From the NCBI RefSeq assembly GCF_003052165.1, contig NZ_CP024869.1, forward strand, positions 3,444,001 through 3,508,000: a DNA stretch of 64,000 nucleotides. The letters are read 5' to 3'. Below, one piece after another: positions 1 to 8,900 of the stretch. This DNA is from Dietzia sp. JS16-p6b. GTDB taxonomy: Bacteria; Actinomycetota; Actinomycetes; Mycobacteriales; Mycobacteriaceae. The notes beneath the pieces are model-generated. The model searched no databases, was not told the origin of the DNA, and worked only from the letters and a program-made list of their open reading frames with translations. The stretch's first letter is position 1. The number at the start of each line of letters is the position of its first letter. A program made the translations under genes and the position numbers.

Positions 1-561
1 GGGGTCGCCGCCGAGGGCCTGCTGCCGCGTCTGGCGGACGCACTGCCCTCCGAGACCGACCTGGTGGTGATGGTGCGCTCCGACGCCCTCGCCGGCGCCC
101 GCGCTCCCGGCCACACCCGCCCTGGGGCGGCGCACGCTCTCGATACACTGGCCGACCTCCCGGACGTCGAGGTCCGCCCCCACGACCTCCTGACCGACGA
201 CGAGCTCTGCCGGGCCCTGTCCGGGTTCGACGCCCTCGTCCTACCCCACCGCCACGGGACGCATTCCGGATGGCTGGAGTTGTGCCGGGATCTGGGCCTG
301 CCACCGGTCATCCCGGACGTCGGCTACCTGATCGAGCAGTGGGGTCACCCGGCGGCCTCCTACGACCCCACAGAACCGACCGTCGACGAACTGCGCCGGG
401 CGCTCGCCGGTGCCCTGAACGCCCCGCCGGTCCCCGTTCGCGCGGCCGCGGCCGAGGACGGCGCGGTCGCCGCGGCCCATGCCGAGCTCTACCGCACGGC
501 CCTCGCGGCCGTCGCCTCTCGTCGCGGGGTCGGTTCCGATCACGTTTCCCCAGGAGACTGA
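1..561 (+). CDS. C-terminal part of a glycosyltransferase-like protein (5' end outside window)
   Basis: The frame is open from the left edge and stops with TGA at 559-561, leaving 186 visible codons. The segment GFDALVLPHRHGTHSGWLE followed by a Gly/Pro-rich turn and a conserved-looking PDVGY resembles the C-terminal nucleotide-sugar-binding half of GT-B glycosyltransferases, where an 'it could be here' loop precedes the donor site. That assignment is from general resemblance only. Codon third positions are strongly G/C, as expected of a real gene here. The catalytic N-terminal half is not visible, so neither substrate nor product can be named. Confidence 0.55.
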   Translation, partial: GVAAEGLLPRLADALPSETDLVVMVRSDALAGARAPGHTRPGAAHALDTLADLPDVEVRPHDLLTDDELCRALSGFDALVLPHRHGTHSGWLELCRDLGLPPVIPDVGYLIEQWGHPAASYDPTEPTVDELRRALAGALNAPPVPVRAAAAEDGAVAAAHAELYRTALAAVASRRGVGSDHVSPGD

Positions 562-711
562 TCCGGATTCCGCACGTCTGCGACCACTCGCCGAAAGCGG
601 TGGGCGGGCAGGAGCGGGCCGGGGGCCCAGAGCTCCTGGGCGAACGCCTGGTTCGTCGTGATCCGCTTGGCCACCGCGCGCAGCCTCGTGAGGTCGACCG
701 CGTGGTCGCCG
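562..711 (-). pseudogene. Possible remnant of an AlkD-like DNA alkylation repair gene
   Basis: On the minus strand, in a frame without a credible start, a short stretch reads LRAVAKRITTNQAFAQELWA (around 627-690). This resembles the helical repeat of AlkD-type DNA alkylation repair proteins, where a Leu-Arg-x-hydrophobic-Ala-Lys segment is followed by an Ala-x-x-LW pair. The sequence on either side does not continue the family, and the piece is only about 50 residues instead of more than 200. It ends just after the stop of the gene before it. The match is short, so chance resemblance is possible. Confidence 0.3.
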
Positions 712-748
712 CCGCGCCGTCCCCCGCCCACGGTCCTATACTCGCCGG

Positions 749-967
749 ATGCGCCTGTGGAGCATCCATCCCGACCTGCCCGACCGCGCCGCGCTGGTCG
801 CCGGATGGCGTGAGGGGCTCCTGGCCCAGAAGGGACTCGGCGGGCACCCCGGGAGCTATCACGGTCACCCACCGTCGGGACGCTTCCGCACGGTGCCTCA
901 CTCGGCGTTCGATCTCGTCCCGGGTCCGCTCGCGGCCGGCCGGCGCTTATCCCACCCGGAGGCCTGA
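749..967 (+). pseudogene. Truncated pyrimidine-dimer DNA glycosylase (Pyr_excise/DenV-like) relic
   Basis: The 72-residue frame begins MRLWSIHPDLPDRAALVAGW and continues with a WREGLLAQK segment, then a degraded His-Pro...RFR motif. This matches the start of the pyrimidine-dimer glycosylase/endonuclease V family, whose members begin MRLWSLHP..LDR..LVA.WRE.LLAQ and run about 140-150 residues. After residue 50 the resemblance is lost and the frame stops at 967, so about half the protein is missing. Functional loss is inferred. The next gene starts three bases later. It lies beside another possible repair-gene relic, which suggests a decayed pair. Confidence 0.5.
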
Positions 968-970
968 TCC

Positions 971-2122
971 GTGCTGCCGTTGCTGCTCGCCCCACCCGCC
1001 CTGTCCACGGCCCTGGCGCTGCGCCCGGTGCGCGCCCCCTTCCCCGCCGCGGCGGCGGGGTGGGCGATGGGCCTGCCTGCGCTGGAAATGCCGCTCCATG
1101 TGGGAGCGGGGGTCGCGGCGGTGACGGCCGCGCGTCTGGCCCGCCGCCCGGTCACCGGAACCGACCTCGCGGGCGCGGGGTTGGCGGCCCTGACCTGCGC
1201 CGGGCTGGCGGTGGTCCAGACCAGGCAGCTCGCCGCGGGCCGCGCCCTGGAGCGGGCGTTCGACGAGTCCGCGCGGGAGGACGCCGACCCCACCACGTCC
1301 TCAGCCCGGCGCCGCACGCCGTGGCGGAAGGTGCTCCTCCAACCGTGGCCCCGCCGACCGCGCGGCGTCGAGGCCCGTACCCGCCTCGCCTACGGGCCCG
1401 ACGCCCGCGCCACCCGATTCGACCTGTACACCGGAAAGGGCGGCGGTCGCGTCAGGGGCGTGCTGATCCACATCCACGGCGGGCACTTCCGCGCGGGCGG
1501 TCCGAGCCGTGAGTCGCGGGCCATGCTCTTCGACCACGCGCTCCGCGGATGGGCCGCCATCAGCACGACTTATCACCTCTCCCCCACACCGGAGGCGGGG
1601 TTCCCACAGCACCTTGTGGACATCAAGAGCCTGATCCGCTGGGTCCGCACGGAGGGCCCGCTGTACGGCATCCCGGCGGGCGCCCCGATCGTGGTGGCGG
1701 GCAGCTCGGCCGGCGCGCACATCGCCATGATGACCGCGCTGACCGCCGGTGACCCGAGGTTCCAGCCCGGATTCGAGGACCTCGACACGACGCTGGCCGG
1801 CGCGATCGGGCTCTACGGCTACTACGGCCGCCTGGGCGCGGAGACCAAGGACGTCTCCGATCCGGTCCGCCACCCCGCGGAGGGTGCGCCCCCGGTCGCG
1901 ATCATCCACGGGACTGACGACATGTACACCCCGGTCAGGGGCTCACGCAGGCTGGTGCGTCACCTGCGGGGCGGGTCGTCGAACCCGGTGGTCTACGCCG
2001 AGCTGCCCGGCGCGCAGCACGGGTTCGACGCGGTGCAGTCCGCCCGCTACCTCGCGGTGGTGGCGGCGATCCGGAGGTTCACCGAGCCTCTCGCCGCGTC
2101 GGGCGTAACGTCGCCTGCGTGA
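971..2122 (+). CDS. Membrane-anchored alpha/beta hydrolase (esterase/lipase, HSL/BD-FAE type)
   Basis: A 383-residue protein. Residues 1-100 hold several hydrophobic segments likely to anchor it in the membrane. The catalytic domain covers about 130-375: the oxyanion motif HGG near residue 170, the nucleophile elbow GSSAG near 243-247 with Ser about 245, an Asp in IHGTDD near 316, and the His in AQHGFD near 348. This order is that of hormone-sensitive-lipase or carboxylesterase-like hydrolases. The GTG start at 971 has a GGAGG about 9 bases upstream. It is followed on the same strand by a nitroreductase gene. The natural ester is unknown. Confidence 0.8.
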   Translation: MLPLLLAPPALSTALALRPVRAPFPAAAAGWAMGLPALEMPLHVGAGVAAVTAARLARRPVTGTDLAGAGLAALTCAGLAVVQTRQLAAGRALERAFDESAREDADPTTSSARRRTPWRKVLLQPWPRRPRGVEARTRLAYGPDARATRFDLYTGKGGGRVRGVLIHIHGGHFRAGGPSRESRAMLFDHALRGWAAISTTYHLSPTPEAGFPQHLVDIKSLIRWVRTEGPLYGIPAGAPIVVAGSSAGAHIAMMTALTAGDPRFQPGFEDLDTTLAGAIGLYGYYGRLGAETKDVSDPVRHPAEGAPPVAIIHGTDDMYTPVRGSRRLVRHLRGGSSNPVVYAELPGAQHGFDAVQSARYLAVVAAIRRFTEPLAASGVTSPA

Positions 2123-2179
2123 ACGCCGCCCCTCGGTGACGACCCACCGAGCAGGACCGCACTGACGAGAGAGGCAACC

Positions 2180-2617
2180 ATGCCGTTGACCGGCGATTAC
2201 GAACCCAGCCCCAGTACCTGGGTGCGGGAGCACGTCGAGCGGTACGAGAAGAGCAACGGTGCGTCGGGCTCCGAGCTGTCGGGAATGCCGGTGGTCATCG
2301 TGACCACCGTGGGCAAGAAGTCGGGCAAGCTGCGCAAGACCCCCCTGATGCGGGTCGAACACGAGGGTTCCTACGCCGCGGTCGCCTCTCTGGGCGGCGC
2401 ACCCACCCACCCGGTCTGGTACTGGAACATCAAGGCCCACCCGCACGTTGAGGTGCGGGACAAGGACCGGGTCGGTGACTTCGTGGCCCGAGAGGTGACC
2501 GGTGCGGAACGCGAACTCTGGTGGGATCGGGCGGTCGCGGTGTACCCCGACTACCGCGACTACCAGGAGAAGACCGAGCGGACGATCCCCGTCTTCGTGC
2601 TCGACCCCCGGGACTGA
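2180..2617 (+). CDS. Deazaflavin (F420)-dependent nitroreductase family protein
   Basis: A 145-residue protein of the Ddn-like split-barrel family. The diagnostic stretch is [19 protein letters not shown] near residues 37-55, followed by [13 protein letters not shown] and [11 protein letters not shown], which in the family contribute to cofactor F420 phosphate and deazaflavin binding. Length matches the family (about 130-150). Members reduce quinones or other electrophiles with F420H2 and are abundant in mycobacteria and relatives, which fits the host. A GAGAGAGG lies just upstream of the ATG. It sits between two lipid-hydrolase-like genes, but no pathway is evident. Confidence 0.88.
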   Translation: MPLTGDYEPSPSTWVREHVERYEKSNGASGSELSGMPVVIVTTVGKKSGKLRKTPLMRVEHEGSYAAVASLGGAPTHPVWYWNIKAHPHVEVRDKDRVGDFVAREVTGAERELWWDRAVAVYPDYRDYQEKTERTIPVFVLDPRD

Positions 2618-2674
2618 CGTCCCTCACCACCGCACCCACCGATCCCGGTGCCCTGCCACCCCAGGAGGCCACGA

Positions 2675-3604
2675 ATGAGCCGAACCGCCCTCGTCCTCGG
2701 ATGCGGTGGGACCATCGGGGGCGCCTGGGCGATCGCGGCCATGCACGCCCTCGCCGAGCAGGTCGGGTTCGATCCCCGTGAGGCCGACGTCCTGCTGGGC
2801 ACGTCCGCGGGTGCCGAGCTGGTGACCATGATCGGCGGCGGTGTCGGGATCGACGAACTGGTCGACATGCAGCGCGGACGTGCGCAGGACCCCCGGCTCC
2901 GGGAGCACATCGCGTCCACCCCGCCCGGCAGGCCGCCTCTGCCCCGGCCACCCCTGCTCAATCCCGGACTGCTGCGCACGCACTCCGGTCTGGCCGCCTA
3001 CGCCGGGATCGCCCCCAGCGGTCGTGGTGACCTGGGCTGGCTGCAGCGATTGGCCGAGGGATTCGAGGTGGGCTCCTGGTTGCCCCACCCCGCCGCCCGG
3101 ATGGTCGCCTACGACATCCGCGCCGGTGAGCGGGTCGTCTTCGGCGCACCGGGTTCGCCGATCGCGACCGTCGGCGAGGCGCTGCGGGCGTCCTGGTCGA
3201 CTCCCGGGTGGATGACCCCGGTCCCCATCGGCGACCGCATCTTCGTCGACGGGGGGATGGGCTCGACGGCCTCGGTGGATCTGCTGGAGCCCGGGGACGC
3301 GGACCTGGTCTACGTCATCGCGCCCATGGCCTCGGCGCCCGGCGTCCGCGTGCCCGGACCGGGCGGCCGGATCGAACACCGACTGATCCGAAAGCCGATG
3401 TCCGAGGGACTGGCCGCCGAGATCGCCGCCGTCCGCGCCCGGGGCACCACGGTCGTCCCGATCCTCCCGACTGCCGCGGACCTCGCGGGGCTGGGTGCCC
3501 ACTTCATGAGCAGTACCCGCCGTGTCGCGGCGTTCGAGTACTCGATGAGGACCGCGCCGGACACCGTCCGCACGGCATTGTCCAAGGCCGGCGTGGGCGC
3601 GTGA
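2675..3604 (+). CDS. Patatin-like phospholipase
   Basis: A 309-residue protein. The N-terminal glycine-rich oxyanion segment (LGCGGTIGGAW), the nucleophile motif GTSAG at 42-46 (Ser44) and the second dyad motif VDGGMGS with Asp near 192 define a patatin Ser-Asp hydrolase. Such enzymes cleave acyl chains from phospholipids or neutral lipids. The start chosen is ATG 2675, preceded by AGGAGG with a six-base gap; an in-frame upstream ATG at 2648 lacks this. It follows the nitroreductase by 57 bases and may share its transcript. Confidence 0.88.
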   Translation: MSRTALVLGCGGTIGGAWAIAAMHALAEQVGFDPREADVLLGTSAGAELVTMIGGGVGIDELVDMQRGRAQDPRLREHIASTPPGRPPLPRPPLLNPGLLRTHSGLAAYAGIAPSGRGDLGWLQRLAEGFEVGSWLPHPAARMVAYDIRAGERVVFGAPGSPIATVGEALRASWSTPGWMTPVPIGDRIFVDGGMGSTASVDLLEPGDADLVYVIAPMASAPGVRVPGPGGRIEHRLIRKPMSEGLAAEIAAVRARGTTVVPILPTAADLAGLGAHFMSSTRRVAAFEYSMRTAPDTVRTALSKAGVGA

Positions 3605-3622
3605 CGTCGACCCGAGCCCGTG

Positions 3623-4879
3623 TCAGCGGGTCGCCCGCCGCGTGACCGGCCGGGACCCGTCACCGAGGTCCGGGTCCGGGAGTCGGCGGCCGGGATCCGC
3701 GAGACCCACGAGGTGCCCGTCCGACGACAGCCGCCGCATGGATTCGAGGAGCATGCGCCGCGCGGTCGCGTTGACCGACGAGACCCGGCTCAGGTCCAAG
3801 GTCACCTCACCGTCGCCCGGCGGGATCTCCGCGAGTCGACGCAGCACCTGTTCGGCGCTCGCGAAGGTCATGGGCCCCTGGAGGCGGAAGGTGCGTCTGC
3901 CGGTGATCTCGTCGAACCGCACCGAGCGGACGGCCTCCACCTCGGTGACCGTGGTGTTCATGAGGTGCAGCTCCAGATCGCGGGAGAGCCGCTCGAAGGT
4001 CCTCACCCCCTCGACGCTGTGGCCGTGTTCGTCGAGCCGAGGCGAGAACACCCCCAGGCCCACCTGTCCGGGCAGGGCACCGAGGATGCCGCCCGACACC
4101 CCGCTCTTCGCGGGGATCCCGACGGTGGACATCCAGTCCCCGGCCGCGTCGTACATCCCGCACGTGGTCATCACCGCCAGCACCTGTCGGGCCACCGGCG
4201 CCGAGATGACGCGCTCACGGGTGACGGGGTTGACCCCGCCGGTCGCCAGGGTCACCGCCATCACCGCCAGGTCGCGGACGGTCACCCGGTAGGCGCACTG
4301 GCGGGTGTACCCGCGGACCGCCGCGTCGGGGTCGTCGTCGATGATCCCTCCCGCCCGGACCAGATTGGCCATCGCCCGGTTCCGGAACGCCGTGCGCAGC
4401 TCGGACGTCATGACGGCCGCGTCGACCTCCAGGCGTCGGCCGGCGAACGCGGACAATCCCGCGGACAGCGCCTCGTCGCGCTCGTCCTCGTCAGCGCCGA
4501 CCGGACCGACCAGGGTGTGAGTGGTGATGGCGCCGATGTTGATCATGGGGTTCCGGGGTCTGCCGCTGATCCTCTCCAGCGAGATCTGATTGAACGCGTC
4601 CCCGGACGGCTCCACGGCCACCTTCTCCAGGACCGCCTCGATCCCGCGGTCACGCAGCGCCAACGCGTAGGCGAACGGCTTGCTCATCGACTGGATGGTG
4701 AACTCGGCGTCCGCGTCACCGGCGGTGTAGACCACGCCGTCCATCGTGCAGGCGGCCACGGCGAACCGATCCGGGTCCACGGCCGCGAGTTCGGGAATGT
4801 AGTCGGCGAGGTGTCCGCCCGCGCCCGTCGCACACAGGTCGCGGATCTCTTGTAGGTAGTCAGGTACCGGCGTCTTCAC
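3623..4879 (-). CDS. glsA: Glutaminase with C-terminal STAS domain
   Basis: A 418-residue protein. Residues 1-310 form a serine-type glutaminase, with the catalytic SxxK in IQSMSKPFA (Ser64, Lys67), the NPMINIGAI segment, and the PAKSGVSGGI loop. Residues about 325-395 form a STAS domain with the characteristic DLSRVSSVNATAR run. It hydrolyses glutamine to glutamate and ammonia in the cytosol. STAS fusions are known in some bacterial glutaminases and may mediate regulation or anchoring. The start is GTG at 4879, with only a weakly placed GAGG before it. It converges with the patatin gene. Confidence 0.93.
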   Translation of the reverse strand: MKTPVPDYLQEIRDLCATGAGGHLADYIPELAAVDPDRFAVAACTMDGVVYTAGDADAEFTIQSMSKPFAYALALRDRGIEAVLEKVAVEPSGDAFNQISLERISGRPRNPMINIGAITTHTLVGPVGADEDERDEALSAGLSAFAGRRLEVDAAVMTSELRTAFRNRAMANLVRAGGIIDDDPDAAVRGYTRQCAYRVTVRDLAVMAVTLATGGVNPVTRERVISAPVARQVLAVMTTCGMYDAAGDWMSTVGIPAKSGVSGGILGALPGQVGLGVFSPRLDEHGHSVEGVRTFERLSRDLELHLMNTTVTEVEAVRSVRFDEITGRRTFRLQGPMTFASAEQVLRRLAEIPPGDGEVTLDLSRVSSVNATARRMLLESMRRLSSDGHLVGLADPGRRLPDPDLGDGSRPVTRRATR

Positions 4880-5051
4880 GGCCTCAGGGTGTCACGCCGG
4901 CCGCGCCCGCGCGCCATGGCGGGCAATCCCGGCGCACTGACGGGCAACGCGGAGGTTAACGGCAATACAACGATTGTGTCTCACCGGTTTCGTCCGTTGT
5001 TCGCGTCACCCCACACTGGATTCACCCCCGACCAACGACGAAAGGTTGCTC

Positions 5052-5651
5052 ATGAAGCGGACGATCGCAGTAACGGGAGCTATCGGGCTCGCAGTGTTCA
5101 TGGGAGCGTGTGGCACGGACGACACGAACGGCGACGCCACCGCCACCGACGAGACCACCATGACCACTGAGATGACCACCGAGGAGACGACGGAGGAGAT
5201 GACGGAGGAGCCGGCGGCGACCGGCAACATCGTCGAGACCGCGATGGCCGCGGGCGACTTCACCACCCTCACCCAGGCGCTCGAGGCCGCGGGTCTGGTG
5301 GAGACCCTCGAGGGGCCGGGCCCCTTCACGGTGTTCGCGCCCACCGATGAGGCGTTCGCGGCTCTTCCCGAAGGACAGCTCGAGGAACTCCTCGCCGATC
5401 CCACCGGTGACCTGGCCCAGATCCTGCAGTTCCACGTGATCGAGGGCGACGTCATGGCCGAGGACGTGATGGGGATGGACGGCGAGATGGTCCAGACCCT
5501 GCAGGGCGCCGAGTTCACGGTCGAGGTGGAGGGCGAGACCGTCACCCTCGTGGACGGCGCGGGCAACCGCATCACCGTCGTCCAGACCGACATCCCGGCC
5601 ACCAACGGCGTCATCCACGCCATCGACGGGGTCATGATGCCCCCGGCCTGA
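5052..5651 (+). CDS. Fasciclin-domain lipoprotein (MPT70/MPT83-like)
   Basis: A 199-residue secreted lipoprotein. A signal peptide ends at a lipobox-like MGAC with the lipidated Cys at 20. It is followed by a low-complexity, acidic Thr/Glu spacer (about 21-60), then one fasciclin domain (about 62-197) with the [13 protein letters not shown] box and the late [11 protein letters not shown] box. Fasciclin domains mediate adhesion; mycobacterial MPT70/83 have the same plan. The ATG at 5052 is preceded by GAAAGG; an upstream in-frame start would spoil the signal peptide. A strong hairpin follows the gene. Confidence 0.92.
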   Translation: MKRTIAVTGAIGLAVFMGACGTDDTNGDATATDETTMTTEMTTEETTEEMTEEPAATGNIVETAMAAGDFTTLTQALEAAGLVETLEGPGPFTVFAPTDEAFAALPEGQLEELLADPTGDLAQILQFHVIEGDVMAEDVMGMDGEMVQTLQGAEFTVEVEGETVTLVDGAGNRITVVQTDIPATNGVIHAIDGVMMPPA

Positions 5652-5705
5652 CCCGCGTCACAGGGCTCTCCGACGCGGACGCCCAGTGGTCAGAGGAACA
5701 CGGTC

Positions 5706-5755
5706 ACGCCCCGCTCGGCCCGTCACGGGTCGGGCGGGGCGTTCCCTCTTCCACG
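5706..5755 (+). terminator. GC-rich hairpin terminator after the fasciclin gene
   Basis: The bases 5706-5714 (ACGCCCCGC) pair with 5734-5742 (GCGGGGCGT), and an inner TCGGCCCG/CGGGT pairing extends the stem. It is followed by a pyrimidine-rich tail (TCCCTCTTCC). Its position lies between two convergent genes, so it could act on both strands. Confidence 0.6.
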
Positions 5756-5810
5756 GACCGCGACCGCACCCCCGCCAGTATCCGGACGGACGTCCAGTTG
5801 GGCTCCCCGG

Positions 5811-7271
5811 TCAGGTCGTGTCGTAGCGCGTGAGATCCCGCGTCGCCGGCCCCTCGAGCAACTCGCCACACGCGGAGAACCGCGAGCCGTGCCACGGGCA
5901 GTCCCACGACCGCTCGGCCTCGTTCCAACTCAGCGCCGCGCCCATGTGCGGGCACAGGAGGCCGACCCTGCAGGTCTCGCCGTCATCCGCGGTCGCCTCC
6001 CCGATCGGCCGCACGGTCGGCCGGGGAGGACGCACGGCCGCCTGCACGGCGGTGGCCGCGAGCTGCAGCGGCAGATCGGCGTACAGCGAGACCGAGGTGC
6101 GCAGCACACCGGTGACCGAGGGTCGACCGAAGGAGACCCGCGGCTCCCGCCCGCTGAGCCGGTCCACCATGATGCCGGCCGCCGCCGGCGCCCCGGTCAG
6201 GCCCCACTTGCTGTACCCGCCCGCGAAGTGCACACGTCCCTTGCCCCACGGCATCGGGCCGGATTTGGGCAGCAGCGTGACCGGGTGGAAGTCCTGCGCG
6301 GACCATCCGTGCGTGAACACCGCGGAGGGGAAGTGCTTCGCGGCGTACTCGCGCAACGAGTCGATCTTCGACTCGGTCCCCGAAGCCGTGCCGGTGCGGT
6401 GGCCGTTGCCGCCGACGAGCAGGACCTCACGGTCTCCCACGGGCACCGTCCGCAGCGAGCGGACCGGGCTCTCGACCGACCCGTACATCCCCTCCTCCAG
6501 ACCGCCGGGGTATTCGAACGCACAGAGGTAGGACCGTTCCGCCTCCATCGAGGCCACGGTGGGCCCGCGGTCCAGAGCGGGGGACGCGGTGGCCAACACG
6601 ACGTCGCGCGCCGTGCACGTGCCCCCGTCGCTGCGCACCCGGACGTGGGCGTCTCCGTCGTGTCCGCGAACGTCCAGTCCCGTGACGCGGGAGTGCTCGA
6701 TGATCCGGACCCCGAGCGCCGACGCGGCGCGGACCAGTGCCCCGAGAGCCTCGACGGGATCGAGTTGCATCTGGTCGGGCACCTCCACGGCGGACCGGGC
6801 GGGGAACGGGACGTCGATCCGGTCGTACCACCGCGCGGGCAGACCCAGTGCGTCGAGCGTGCGCTTCTCCGCGCGCAGGGTGTTCGTCCCCTTGACGCCG
6901 CGCGAGAAGGTGACCGCGCGCGACCTCTGCACGTCCACCCCGTGGGACCCGCAGAACTCCGCCCACCAGTCCAGGCCGTACTGGTTGGCCTCCGCGTATG
7001 CGCGGGCGGTCTCCAGACCGTGGTGCGAACGGATGGTCGACAGTCGGGTCCCCTGGAGAACCGAGACCTTGGCCGTGGTCGAACCGCTGGCCCCCGCGCC
7101 CACGGTGTGGGCCTCGAGCACCACCACCGAACTGCCCCGCGCGGCCGCGATCAGCGCGGTGATCAGACCGGTGAAACCCGCCCCCACCACCACGATGTCC
7201 ACATGCTCGTCCTCGGGGAACTCCGCCACCGGGGGATCGATCGTCGTGCGTCGCCAGAATGATGTGCCCAT
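5811..7271 (-). CDS. FAD-dependent oxidoreductase with C-terminal Rieske domain
   Basis: A 486-residue protein. The N-terminal Rossmann motif VVGAGFTGL (Gly30, Gly32, Gly35) binds FAD, within a DAO-type oxidoreductase domain of about 400 residues; HFAGGYSKWGLTGAP near 355-370 is the second FAD-contacting region. Residues 430-486 form a Rieske [2Fe-2S] site: C440-P-H442 and C458-P-W-H461. This fusion is a known class of putative amine or amino-acid dehydrogenases whose substrates are mostly unknown. Start ATG 7271 has AGAGGAGA upstream; the longer frame to 7340 has no such site. It is transcribed away from the MocR regulator's 3' end. Confidence 0.88.
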   Translation of the reverse strand: MGTSFWRRTTIDPPVAEFPEDEHVDIVVVGAGFTGLITALIAAARGSSVVVLEAHTVGAGASGSTTAKVSVLQGTRLSTIRSHHGLETARAYAEANQYGLDWWAEFCGSHGVDVQRSRAVTFSRGVKGTNTLRAEKRTLDALGLPARWYDRIDVPFPARSAVEVPDQMQLDPVEALGALVRAASALGVRIIEHSRVTGLDVRGHDGDAHVRVRSDGGTCTARDVVLATASPALDRGPTVASMEAERSYLCAFEYPGGLEEGMYGSVESPVRSLRTVPVGDREVLLVGGNGHRTGTASGTESKIDSLREYAAKHFPSAVFTHGWSAQDFHPVTLLPKSGPMPWGKGRVHFAGGYSKWGLTGAPAAAGIMVDRLSGREPRVSFGRPSVTGVLRTSVSLYADLPLQLAATAVQAAVRPPRPTVRPIGEATADDGETCRVGLLCPHMGAALSWNEAERSWDCPWHGSRFSACGELLEGPATRDLTRYDTT

Positions 7272-7350
7272 CGTGCGTCTCCTCTGAGCTCGGTACGAAC
7301 CTCGCGCGGCAACTGTAAGGCCGCGCACCGTGGCTCGCACCCGCTCGGGT

Positions 7351-8805
7351 TCACCGCCCGATCACAGTGCGCAGGGTCGCGGCGAACTCCTCCGCGTCGC
7401 GCGCGACCAGTCGCGAGTAGCTCAGCACGAGGCCGGCGGTCGGGTTCCGCGCGGACTGCCCGCTCAGCGCGCGCGTACGCCAGCCGGCCCGCTCGAGCTC
7501 GCGCACGACCTCGTCGTCGTCATGGCCGGGCAGCAGCACACACAGATGCAGCCCTGCCTCGACTCCTGTAACGCGGAGCTCAGGGCAGTGCCTCGCCAGG
7601 GCGGAGACGAGGTGGTGGCGCCGATCGCCGTACACCCGCGCCGCTCGCGCCAGGTGGCGGTCCATCGCTCCGGAGGCGATGAACGCGCCCAGCGCCTCCG
7701 CGGACAGCGTCGAGGGGCCGCGCCTGTGCACGACGAGCCAGCGGTCCACCTCGCGACGCAACGCAGGCGGCGGAAGGCACCACGCCACCCGCAGGTCGGG
7801 GGCCACCGACTTGGACGACGTGCCCACGTACGCCACGTGTCCGGCCGCGGCGGGGAGCGTGGCGAGCGCGGGCAGAGGGGCCACACCGTAGCGGAACTCG
7901 CCGTCATAGTCGTCCTCGATCACCAGCGACCCCGTGCGGTGCGCCCAGTCGACCAGGGCCACCCGCCGGTTCACACTCATCCGGTGCCCCAGCGGGAAGT
8001 GGTGGGCGGGGGTCGTGAAGACGATCCCGCGGCCCGAACCCAACCGCGCCGCGTCCAGACCACCGGGCTCGACCGGGTGGAACCGCGCCTCGAGGCCCTG
8101 TTCGCGGGCCATGAGCAGGGCGCCCCGGTATCCGGGGTCCTCCATGTGGAACGGCACCGGGCCGTGGGCCGCGACGAACGCCGAGCACAGGGCGGCGATC
8201 GCCGAGCGGGAGCTGTCGAACAGCACCGGGTCCGCCGCCGCGATGCCGCGGTGCCGGCGCAGGTGGCCGGCCAGCGCGGACCGCAGCGTGGGGCTCGGCT
8301 CCTCCCACGGGTTGAGGCCCGCCAACCCCCGCGCGGCCGCCGCCCGCACGGCAGAGCGCCAGGCCCGCTCGTCCACCAGCGCGGCGTCCGGGATCCCGGG
8401 ACGCAGATCGCGGGCCGATCTGCCCTGACGGGCCTCGGGGACGGGAGACGACAGTGACGGGGAGGATCGTGACGACGGGGCGTGCGACGAGTGCGACGAC
8501 GACGAGGTGTCGCCCCTTCCACGTGTCCGCGCGCCGGCTCGCGCCGCCTCGCCCGCGCCGTCGGCGACCCGCGTCCCCGAGCCCTGGACGGAGTCGACGA
8601 AGCCGGCGGCCGAGAGCTCGTCGAACGCCCGGACCACGGTGCCGCGGGAGAGCCCGGTCTGCCCGGCGAGCGCGCGCGTGGAGGGCAGCCTGTCGCCGTC
8701 GACCAGGGAACCGTCGGAGACCAGGTCGATGACCGCGTCCACCAGATCCGCGGCACCCGAGACCTCACCCAGGACCACCGATCCGGGACTTCCGGTGCGG
8801 GCCAT
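7351..8805 (-). CDS. MocR/PdxR-type regulator (GntR HTH fused to aminotransferase fold)
   Basis: A 484-residue protein. Residues about 10-85 are a GntR winged helix (GDRLPSTRALAGQTGLSRGTV). A Ser-rich linker follows, and residues about 130-480 have the type-I PLP-aminotransferase fold, with the SSKSVAPDLRVAW segment carrying the Schiff-base Lys. MocR proteins sense PLP or a PLP-amino-acid adduct and usually control a divergent gene. Here the divergent gene is an aminotransferase, and the 95-bp spacer carries a perfect inverted repeat. The start ATG 8805 was chosen because the longer frame (8880) would overlap that operator and adds residues lacking family character. Confidence 0.9.
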   Translation of the reverse strand: MARTGSPGSVVLGEVSGAADLVDAVIDLVSDGSLVDGDRLPSTRALAGQTGLSRGTVVRAFDELSAAGFVDSVQGSGTRVADGAGEAARAGARTRGRGDTSSSSHSSHAPSSRSSPSLSSPVPEARQGRSARDLRPGIPDAALVDERAWRSAVRAAAARGLAGLNPWEEPSPTLRSALAGHLRRHRGIAAADPVLFDSSRSAIAALCSAFVAAHGPVPFHMEDPGYRGALLMAREQGLEARFHPVEPGGLDAARLGSGRGIVFTTPAHHFPLGHRMSVNRRVALVDWAHRTGSLVIEDDYDGEFRYGVAPLPALATLPAAAGHVAYVGTSSKSVAPDLRVAWCLPPPALRREVDRWLVVHRRGPSTLSAEALGAFIASGAMDRHLARAARVYGDRRHHLVSALARHCPELRVTGVEAGLHLCVLLPGHDDDEVVRELERAGWRTRALSGQSARNPTAGLVLSYSRLVARDAEEFAATLRTVIGR

Positions 8806-8833
8806 GCTCCCATCGTAGGCGCGCGAGGCCGCA

Positions 8834-8882
8834 AAGTGGTCTCGCGGGTGTGCGAGAAGTGGACCTTCTTGCCTGTCCACTT
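8834..8882. promoter_or_regulatory. Operator between the MocR-type gene and the aminotransferase gene
   Basis: Three copies of one octamer are visible: AAGTGGTC at 8834-8841, AAGTGGAC at 8857-8864, and its exact reverse complement GTCCACTT at 8875-8882. The last two form a perfect inverted repeat with a ten-base spacer, and the first two are 23 bases apart (about two helical turns). Mixed direct and inverted repeats are typical of MocR operators, so this is the probable binding site of the adjacent regulator, covering the start region of both divergent genes. Confidence 0.75.
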
Positions 8883-8900
8883 ATCCGGTGGGATGACCCC

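Noticed and set aside
8850-8900. Longer start for the aminotransferase
   Set aside because: It would begin inside the inverted repeat operator and adds residues not found at the start of this family.
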